12,409 bases of DNA from Chloroflexota bacterium. Lineage in GTDB: Bacteria; Chloroflexota; Dehalococcoidia; SM23-28-2; RBG-16-64-32. Under the pieces are notes generated by a model. That model was given only the letters and a program-made list of their open reading frames with translations. It ran no database searches and was not told where the DNA came from. How positions within the stretch are numbered: the first letter of the stretch is position 1; every line of letters begins with the position of its first letter. A program made the position numbers and the translations under genes. Shown one piece after another: positions 4,030-9,341 of the stretch. The stretch spans positions 1-12,409 of the forward strand of contig JACPQO010000025.1 in the NCBI GenBank assembly GCA_016190405.1, in the 5' to 3' direction.

Positions 4030-6156
4030 GTGGTCGCCTCCAAGAGCAATCAACAGCCGCTCGTCGCAGCAGCGCCGTCTGCCGGCTCCTCTGAGGACGC
4101 CCTGCGCCTCGCCGAGGAGAAGTACCGCGCCATCGTCGATAGCGCCGTCGGCGGCATCATCACCATCGACGAGCACGGCATCATTGAGTCGCTCAACCCC
4201 GCCGCCGAGCGCCTCTTCGGCTACCGGGCTGACGAGGTCGTCGGCCGGAAGGTCAACGTGCTTATGGCGGCGCCCTACTCGCAGGAGCACGACTCATACC
4301 TCAACAGCTACCTGACCACCGGCGTCAAGAAGATCATCGGCATCGGCCGCGAAGTGACCGGGCGCCGCCAGGACGGCGCCACCTTCCCCATGCACCTGGC
4401 CGTCAGCGAGACACGCCTGGGCCCTCGACGCATGTTCACGGCCGTTATCATCGATCTCAGCGAGCGCAAGCGGGTTGAGGAGCAGTTGCGGCAGAGCGAG
4501 GAGCGTCTGCGCCTGGCCCTGGACGCCGCCGGCATGGGCACCTGGGAGTGGGACGTCCGCAGCGGCGAGGTCCGCTGGTCCGAAAGCCTGGAGCTCATCC
4601 ACGGCCTCTCGCCCGGCACCTTCGGCGGCACCTTCGAGGCCTATCGCGACGATATCCATGCCGAAGACCGCGATCACGTGCTCCAGGAGATCACCCGCTC
4701 GCTGGAGCGCGGCAGCCACGATGTCGACTACCGGATAATCCGCCCCGACGGTACCGTCCGCTGGGTGGCCGGTAAGGGCCGGGCCGTCCGCGACGCGTCC
4801 GGCGCGGTCGTAGGTATGATCGGCGTCTGTATGGACATCACGGAGCGCAAGCAGGTCGAAGAAGAGCGAGACCAGATTCTGGCCCGCGAGCAGGCCGCCC
4901 GCGCCGAAGCCGAGGCCGGACAGAATCGACTGGCCTTCCTCGCCGAGGCGGGAGGCCTCCTGACCGCCGCCTCGCTGGACTCCTCGATGGCCCTGGCTGG
5001 CCTGGCCCACCTGGCCGTCCCCTTCCTGGGTGACTGGTGCGCCATCGACATGCTGGACGAAGACAACTCTATCCGGCGCGTGGCCGTCGTCCACCGGGAC
5101 CCGGCCAAGGTTGAACTTGCCAGGCGCCTCGAGGAGCGTTACCCCTTCGACCCTAAAGCCTCCTTCGGCGTACCCAACATCCTGCGCACAGGCGCCGCCG
5201 AGCTGTACCCCGAGATCGGCAGCCCCCTGGTCGAGGCATTCGCCCAGGACGCCGAGCACCTGAACGTCATCCGTGAGCTGGGCCTCAAGTCCGCCATGTG
5301 CGTGCCCCTGGTGGCCCGTGGCCGCACCATCGGCGTCATCAGCGTCGTCTCCGCCGAGTCCGGCCGTCTGTACAGCGAGGCCGATCTGGCCCTGGCCGAG
5401 GAGCTGGCCCGCAGGGCCGGTCTGGCCGTGGACAACGCCCGCCTGTATGAGGAACTGCGCAAGGCCAACGAGGCCAAGGATGAGTTCCTGGGCATTGTCT
5501 CCCACGAGCTGCGCAGTCCCCTCACCGCCATCTACGGCGGCGCCCGCATGTTACGCTTCCGCGGCGACCGTTTAGATGAACCGACCCGGGCGGGCATACT
5601 GGACGACATTGAGCAGGAGTCGGATCGGCTGTTCAGGATGGTGGAGAACCTGCTGGCCCTGGCCCGTACAGAGCTGGCTGGGGAGGTAAAGATCGAGCCC
5701 GTTCTGCTCCAGCGGGTTATCGAGAAGATGGCAGCGACGTTCCGGCAGCGCCGCCCCCGCCGCCGCCTCCATGTCCTGACCGACGGCGACTTGGAACCCG
5801 TGGCCGCCCTGCCCACCTACGTGGAGCTGGTGCTGCGCAACCTCCTCAGCAACGCCGACAAGTACAGCCCGCCCGATTCCCGCATTATCGTGCGGGCCCG
5901 TCGCGGCGCAGGCCAGGCCGAGGTCTCGGTCCTGGACCGAGGGCCGGGCGTCAGCCCCGAAGAGGCCCCGCTCATCTTCGAGCGCTTTTACCGGTCGGAC
6001 CAGGCCTCCCGTCGCGCCGGGGGGGTCGGGATGGGGCTCACCGTCTGCAAGCGGCTCATCGAAGCCCAGGCCGGCCGGGTCTGGGCCCGTCGCCGCCGCC
6101 GCGGCGGTCTGGAGGTCGGCTTCGCACTCCCCTTCTACGGGCAGGACTCGCCATGA
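4030..6156 (+). CDS. Soluble PAS-PAS-GAF sensor histidine kinase with FixL-type haem PAS
   Basis: 708 aa from GTG 4030, with AAAGGA 5 nt upstream. An in-frame TTG at 3892 would add 46 residues but has no SD. There are no membrane segments or signal peptide, so it is cytoplasmic. PAS1 (about 30-140) contains QEHDSY and, 20 residues after that His, IIGIGR. These match His200 (haem iron ligand) and Arg220 (ligand sensing) of Bradyrhizobium FixL, so oxygen or another diatomic gas is the likely signal. PAS2 (about 155-275) ends in the PAC motif DITERK. GAF is about 300-475. The kinase core has the H box IVSHELRSPL (phospho-His 492), N box LRNLLSNADKYSP, G1 DRGPGV, F box FERFYR and G2 GVGMGL, all intact. 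Its stop overlaps the start of the next regulator gene (ATGA), which marks that gene as its partner. A second receiver gene is divergent. Confidence 0.95.
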   Translation: MVASKSNQQPLVAAAPSAGSSEDALRLAEEKYRAIVDSAVGGIITIDEHGIIESLNPAAERLFGYRADEVVGRKVNVLMAAPYSQEHDSYLNSYLTTGVKKIIGIGREVTGRRQDGATFPMHLAVSETRLGPRRMFTAVIIDLSERKRVEEQLRQSEERLRLALDAAGMGTWEWDVRSGEVRWSESLELIHGLSPGTFGGTFEAYRDDIHAEDRDHVLQEITRSLERGSHDVDYRIIRPDGTVRWVAGKGRAVRDASGAVVGMIGVCMDITERKQVEEERDQILAREQAARAEAEAGQNRLAFLAEAGGLLTAASLDSSMALAGLAHLAVPFLGDWCAIDMLDEDNSIRRVAVVHRDPAKVELARRLEERYPFDPKASFGVPNILRTGAAELYPEIGSPLVEAFAQDAEHLNVIRELGLKSAMCVPLVARGRTIGVISVVSAESGRLYSEADLALAEELARRAGLAVDNARLYEELRKANEAKDEFLGIVSHELRSPLTAIYGGARMLRFRGDRLDEPTRAGILDDIEQESDRLFRMVENLLALARTELAGEVKIEPVLLQRVIEKMAATFRQRRPRRRLHVLTDGDLEPVAALPTYVELVLRNLLSNADKYSPPDSRIIVRARRGAGQAEVSVLDRGPGVSPEEAPLIFERFYRSDQASRRAGGVGMGLTVCKRLIEAQAGRVWARRRRRGGLEVGFALPFYGQDSP

Positions 6157-6884
6157 CAGAACCGCTGGTCCTGGCTGTCGATGACGAAGCCGGTATCCTT
6201 AGGCTCATCAAGCTGGAACTGGTCGAGCAGGGCTTCCACGTCGTCGCCGCCGACAACGGCCAAGACGCCCTGGCCCTGGCCGAGGCGCAGCGGCCCGATA
6301 TCATCCTCCTGGACATCATGATGCCGGATATGCAGGGGCTGGAAGTCATGCGCAGGCTCAGGGAGCTCTCCAATACGCCCATCATTCTGGTGACGGCCAA
6401 GGACAGCGAGACCGACAAGGTCCGCGGCCTGGAGATGGGCGCCGACGATTACATCGTCAAGCCCTTTAACGCCGACGAACTCGCCGCCCGCATCCGCGCC
6501 GTCCTCCGCCGCAGCATCGGCGCCCAAAGCGCTAATCGGGTGGTTCGCGCCGCTAACCTGGAGATCGATCTCAACCGGCGGCTCGTCACCCGCGACCACG
6601 AGACCGTCAACCTCACCCGCACGGAGTGGCTCCTCCTTCAGCACCTGGCCGCCAACGCCGGCAAGGTGATGCTGAACGCGGAGCTCCTCTCCAAGGTCTG
6701 GGGCCCGGAGTACCGCGACGACGTCCAGTACCTTCGCGTCTGGGTCTCTCGCCTGCGCCACAAGCTGGAGCCCGACCGAGCCTTACCGGCGATCATCAAG
6801 ACCTTCCAGGGCATCGGCTACCTGCTGGAGGGCGAGCTGGCGGCCGCCGCCGAGAGCGCCGCCGAGCGCGGCTCCGCCCCCTAG
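6153..6884 (+). CDS. OmpR/PhoB-family response regulator (KdpE-like)
   Basis: 243 aa from ATG 6153, overlapping the kinase stop by 4 nt, so translation is coupled. The receiver is residues 1-120, with acidic D10/D11, phospho-acceptor D54 (IILLDIMMPDM), T81 and K103 (IVKPF). The winged-helix DNA-binding domain is about 135-230 (VNLTRTEWLLLQHLA, LLSKVWGPEYRDDVQYLRVW, recognition helix region VSRLRHKLE, GIGYLL). The WGPEYRDDVQYLRV segment is closest in memory to KdpE-type regulators, but no kdp genes are nearby. The Ala/Glu-rich tail after residue 230 is probably disordered. It should bind direct-repeat sites. The shared promoter modules at 2461, 3089 and 9154 are candidate targets by proximity only. 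Confidence 0.95.
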   Translation: MTEPLVLAVDDEAGILRLIKLELVEQGFHVVAADNGQDALALAEAQRPDIILLDIMMPDMQGLEVMRRLRELSNTPIILVTAKDSETDKVRGLEMGADDYIVKPFNADELAARIRAVLRRSIGAQSANRVVRAANLEIDLNRRLVTRDHETVNLTRTEWLLLQHLAANAGKVMLNAELLSKVWGPEYRDDVQYLRVWVSRLRHKLEPDRALPAIIKTFQGIGYLLEGELAAAAESAAERGSAP

Positions 6885-6901
6885 CTCCAGCCGAACGATA
6901 A

Positions 6902-6930
6902 GAGGCCGGCCGCAGTCTAGGACCGGCCTC
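6902..6930. terminator. Hairpin between convergent genes
   Basis: An 8-bp perfect stem GAGGCCGG/CCGGCCTC (6902-6909 with 6923-6930) with a 13-nt loop, 17 nt after the regulator stop and 39 nt after the opposing stop at 6970. The stem can form on either strand. There is no clear U tract, so it may work as a weak or bidirectional terminator. Confidence 0.55.
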
Positions 6931-6969
6931 GCATTCTGGCGGAACGCCGCGTCAGCGCTGGCCCGGGCC

Positions 6970-7365
6970 CTAGCAAAAGCGTCCGTCCTTGGCGTGGTTT
7001 ACGATCTCCTGGCGGATCTTCTCGATGAGGAACGCTTTCTGTTTGCGAACGTCCTGCCAGACACGCCCGCACTCGTCGCAGAGTCCGCCGGCGTCGCGCA
7101 GGTAGGCATCGATGCGCCAAACGCCGCTCAGCAGCTCACTCAGTTCCTCCACCAGGTCGTAGTTGTAGTTCTGGAGCAGCCGCGCGCGGTGGCCCGGCTC
7201 TGTAAAGGGCGCGTTTGCCGGACGCCAGCCGCCCGCCATGGGCGAGGGACCCGTATGGCGCAGGGAGGAGGCGCCTTCCTTCTGCGCACGTGCAGCTCCC
7301 CGTTCGCCTCCAGACACGCCGCGCCGTCTCGCCGTGGCTGTGGTCGTAGCCCGTCGCTCGGCCAT
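6970..7365 (-). CDS. Hypothetical protein with CxxC helical domain
   Basis: 131 aa from ATG 7365, with AGGAGG 6 nt upstream, so the start is firm. The first 40 residues are Arg/Ala/Thr-rich and low complexity. From about residue 60 a helical domain follows: LLQNYNYDLVEELSELLSGV, then YLRDAGGLCDECGRVW, then a charged helix (KQKAFLIEKIRQEIVNH), ending GRFC. One CDEC pair plus the C-terminal Cys could bind a metal or form disulfides. I do not recognise a named family. It is last in a minus-strand run from the zinc-ribbon genes and converges on the response regulator operon. Confidence 0.7.
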   Translation of the reverse strand: MAERRATTTATARRRGVSGGERGAARAQKEGASSLRHTGPSPMAGGWRPANAPFTEPGHRARLLQNYNYDLVEELSELLSGVWRIDAYLRDAGGLCDECGRVWQDVRKQKAFLIEKIRQEIVNHAKDGRFC

Positions 7366-7376
7366 GGCACTCCTCC

Positions 7377-7610
7377 TTAATGCTTTTCGCCCGCTACCAT
7401 CGGGCTACCGTCCATACAGATGAACGGCTGCTTCGGTGTGCCCCTGGGCGCGACGATGATCTGGATCTGAGCACCGCACTGCGGACATTTCCAGACGCTG
7501 GCCAGCGATGGCGCCTCGCCTTCAACTTCGGCCTCTACCAGTTCGCCCCTAAGAACGCCGTGTCTCCTGGCCTCTTTGGGTGCCAAGCCCCCCTCACCTT
7601 CACGCCTCAT
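7377..7610 (-). CDS. Small CPQCG zinc-binding-like protein
   Basis: 77 aa if started at ATG 7610. The start is uncertain because the SD is weak. An in-frame TTG at 7667 and an internal TTG after a G-rich run are alternatives. The N-terminal half is charged. The conserved-looking part is at the end: WKCPQCGAQIQIIVAPRG, then QPFICMDGSPM. C42, C45 and C65 are present, but the fourth ligand expected three residues after C65 is Gly, so the site is incomplete for a standard ribbon and may use a nearby Asp or His. It lies 11 nt before the next gene in the run. Confidence 0.65.
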   Translation of the reverse strand: MRREGEGGLAPKEARRHGVLRGELVEAEVEGEAPSLASVWKCPQCGAQIQIIVAPRGTPKQPFICMDGSPMVAGEKH

Positions 7611-7701
7611 TACAGTCCGTCTGTTTCCGTACGTAGCTGAGATCGTAGCGGAAGCCCGCGCTCTCAATGTAGTCCACCATCCTTCGGCAAGGCGATATCA
7701 T
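7600..7701 (-). CDS. Possible 33-aa protein overlapping the CPQCG gene
   Basis: ATG 7701 opens a frame to TGA 7602-7600, overlapping the next gene's ATG (7610) by 11 nt. A later ATG (7680) gives a 26-aa version with AAGG just before it. The sequence MVDYIESAGFRYDLSYVRKQ is protein-like, with alternating aromatic and charged residues, unlike a random GC-rich frame. There is no strong SD and no known family. It could also be the 5' part of a gene broken by a frameshift into the CPQCG frame. Confidence 0.3.
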   Translation of the reverse strand: MISPCRRMVDYIESAGFRYDLSYVRKQTDCNEA

Positions 7702-7734
7702 GCCAGAGGCGCGGGAGGAATGTGTGCGCGGCGT

Positions 7735-7950
7735 TCATCCCGCCCGGCGCGATAGCTCAGAGTCGCCCACGCCTATCAGCGCCAACCCTGTGGGACGTGC
7801 CGCGCGTTCGAGCTGCCGCCGCACACTCGAGGCGTCACCGTCCAGGCTCGTACCGCAGAAGACGCAGACCGGCACGTTGCCGCGACCGATCTCCCAGGTC
7901 AGACCCACATCGCCGCAGCACAGCGGACAGGTGTCGCAAAAGACCTTCAT
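7735..7950 (-). CDS. Small double-knuckle zinc-ribbon protein
   Basis: 71 aa from ATG 7950, 16 nt after the stop of the YggT-like gene. The SD is weak (GCGGGAA or the more distant GAGGGG). The N-terminal half has FCDTCPLCCG (C5, C8, C11, C12) and PVCVFCG (C29, C32), giving a zinc ribbon with two spare Cys. The second half is a helix (SSVRRQLERAARPTG) followed by a hydrophobic strand (LALIGVGD). Function unknown. A structural zinc and a protein- or nucleic-acid-binding role are inferred from the fold type only. Confidence 0.68.
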   Translation of the reverse strand: MKVFCDTCPLCCGDVGLTWEIGRGNVPVCVFCGTSLDGDASSVRRQLERAARPTGLALIGVGDSELSRRAG

Positions 7951-7966
7951 TTCCCGCTTGTCCCCT

Positions 7967-8485
7967 CTAGTCGTGGCCCAGGACCCGGGTCCGGCTCTCT
8001 GTGCGGGTGACCTCTGATCGCCTTCCGGTGGACGGGGCCGCCCTCGCTGCCCATAGGAGCGCCACCAGCAACGAGGCAGCTACCACGTAGACCGCCATCG
8101 CCGTCAACGTGGCCGGCTCGAACACGCCGCCGTCCAGAGAACGGTTCCTGGCTATCCCCTCGAACGGCTGCACCAGCGGGCCGCTGACGTCGTACATGAG
8201 GTTTACGAAGCCGTTGCCGGGGTTGGCGGCCGCCAGCCGGAAGCCCAGCCGGAAGGCAAGCAATGCCTCCGCGATCGCGCCGGCGGCCACCACCCACAGC
8301 ACAAGAGCCCGCAGCCAGCTCTGAGACAGCGCCCAGGGGTCCTTCCGCGACCGCACCACCACCACCTCGCCGGTCATCTCCGTGTGCAGTCGCCCGTACC
8401 GGCTCAGCTTCTCGCCGGGCTCCTCGATGATGATAGTCTTACGTCTGCCGTTCTCGTCGATTTCCTCTATCCTTCTGCTCGCCAT
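7967..8485 (-). CDS. YggT-like two-helix membrane protein
   Basis: 172 aa from ATG 8485, with AGGAAGGA 8-9 nt upstream (GTG 8491 is an alternative two codons earlier). A charged cytoplasmic N-terminus (ENGRRKTIIIEEPGEK) leads to TM1 (about 58-78, LRALVLWVVAAGAIAEALLA). A YggT-type connector follows (RLAAANPGNGFVNLMYDVSG, PLVQPFEGI), then TM2 (about 126-146, LTAMAVYVVAASLLVALLW) and a basic tail. The AANP...F...YD...PxxxPFxG pattern is the hallmark of the YGGT family, whose members are small inner-membrane proteins linked to membrane integrity and osmotic stress. The N-terminal extension before TM1 is longer than in E. coli YggT. Confidence 0.82.
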   Translation of the reverse strand: MASRRIEEIDENGRRKTIIIEEPGEKLSRYGRLHTEMTGEVVVVRSRKDPWALSQSWLRALVLWVVAAGAIAEALLAFRLGFRLAAANPGNGFVNLMYDVSGPLVQPFEGIARNRSLDGGVFEPATLTAMAVYVVAASLLVALLWAARAAPSTGRRSEVTRTESRTRVLGHD

Positions 8486-8505
8486 CCCCACACGTCCTTC
8501 CTCGC

Positions 8506-8524
8506 GCCCCGTTTGGGCCGGGGC
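8506..8524 (-). terminator. Possible GC-rich hairpin after the zinc-ribbon gene
   Basis: Six-bp stem GCCCCG/CGGGGC (8506-8511 with 8519-8524), 7-nt loop, 39 nt past the stop at 8563. There is no U tract and local GC is very high, so chance pairing is possible. Confidence 0.3.
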
Positions 8525-8562
8525 CTGGCCGCGGGCCTCTAGCAGGATATCCTAGGCCGCCG

Positions 8563-8754
8563 TTAGCCCCCGCACCCTCCGGCCGGCAGCGCCGGCTCCC
8601 CGGCCGCGCCGTCGGGCTCGCGCTTCAGGGCCAGGCTTTCCACCGTCGCCCCGCTGGCGCGGTAGCCGCACTGGAGGCACACCATATCTACCTGGCCCGG
8701 CGCCGGCTCGTCGTATAGGTCGCCGCCGCAGCGACGGCATCCCTTCAGCAGCAT
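8563..8754 (-). CDS. Small zinc-ribbon protein
   Basis: 63 aa from ATG 8754, with GGGAGG 6 nt upstream. A compact zinc ribbon fills the first half: CRRC (C6, C9), 16 residues including DLYDEPAPGQVDMVCLQCG, then CLQC (C26, C29). The rest is a linker ending in a Gly/Cys tail (GGCGG). The pattern is common in short bacterial ribbons that report on nothing more specific than a structural zinc. It lies between the His-rich gene and the YggT-like gene on the same strand. Confidence 0.8.
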   Translation of the reverse strand: MLLKGCRRCGGDLYDEPAPGQVDMVCLQCGYRASGATVESLALKREPDGAAGEPALPAGGCGG

Positions 8755-8820
8755 CTCTCGCCTCCCTTTTCCAGCGGCGCAGACCGCCGGCTAGGCGACC
8801 GCCATCCGCGGCCCATCCGG

Positions 8821-8841
8821 GGGCCGGTTCCCTTCCGGCCC
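8821..8841 (-). terminator. Terminator of the His-rich gene
   Basis: A perfect 7-bp stem GGGCCGG/CCGGCCC (8821-8827 with 8835-8841), 7-nt loop, beginning 10 nt after the stop of the His-rich gene. No U run follows on the minus strand, so its efficiency is uncertain. Confidence 0.5.
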
Positions 8842-8851
8842 GATGCCACTT

Positions 8852-9112
8852 CTAGCTCTGGGCCGGGTGTGAATGATCATGTATGTGAGCTTCGTGCCCG
8901 TGCTCACGGGCCGGGTTCTCATGAGGGTCATGGGTGTGCTTTAGGGCGGGATGGTTGTGCTCATGGGCATGGACGGCGCCGAGATGCTCGATCTCGCCGC
9001 CAAGTCCCCCCTTGGCGTGATGTGTCACATGAATATGCTCGTGCTCGTGCGTCACCTCTGGGTGCTCGTGGGCGATCACGCCGACCAGTGAGAGCTCCGA
9101 CATAGTTTCCAT
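8852..9112 (-). CDS. Histidine-rich metal-binding protein
   Basis: 86 aa from ATG 9112, with GGAGG 6 nt upstream. It has 22 His, mostly as HxH and HxHxH runs (THEHEHIHVTHH, VHAHEHNH, HGHEAHIHDHSH), with Glu/Asp and no Cys. There is no signal peptide or membrane segment. Such stretches bind nickel, zinc, copper or cobalt in metallochaperones and in the loops of cation transporters. Here the stretch is a whole small protein, so storage or buffering is the simplest role. It has its own promoter module C with the same layout as the metallothionein-like gene and is followed by a hairpin at 8821-8841. Confidence 0.85.
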   Translation of the reverse strand: METMSELSLVGVIAHEHPEVTHEHEHIHVTHHAKGGLGGEIEHLGAVHAHEHNHPALKHTHDPHENPAREHGHEAHIHDHSHPAQS

Positions 9113-9153
9113 CTGCCGCCTCCGTCTTGTCCTGTTGCGCTCACGCCCCAGCT

Positions 9154-9215
9154 TAGACGGTCTAGGCTTTCACCCCGATTAACGAGGCCTGAGCCGGAGT
9201 TGCAAACCCGTAACA
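9154..9215 (-). promoter_or_regulatory. Promoter module copy C (His-rich gene)
   Basis: Minus-strand reading: TGTTA (9215-9211), 28 nt, TTAATC (9182-9177), 17 nt, CGTCTA (9159-9154), then 41 nt to ATG 9112. Outside the boxes it has little in common with copies A and B, so the shared spacing is informative. The last box overlaps a perfect small palindrome TAGAC-G-GTCTA (9154-9164) that could be an operator. The rest of the gap up to 9341 shows nothing I can name. Confidence 0.55.
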
Positions 9216-9341
9216 AAGGGCGGCGCGATGACGTGATCGGTTCGGGGGCGGAACGTTTGCCGGACTAGATATAACTGGCCGCGTAATGGCTGAGGGGAGC
9301 TATTGTGAGCTACGACGCGAAACGCCGCCCGTCTGCTAGCC

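Noticed and set aside
4294..5505. 403-codon minus-strand open frame
   Set aside because: It is antisense to the histidine kinase, whose domains and motifs are unmistakable. Long antisense frames are expected at this GC content.
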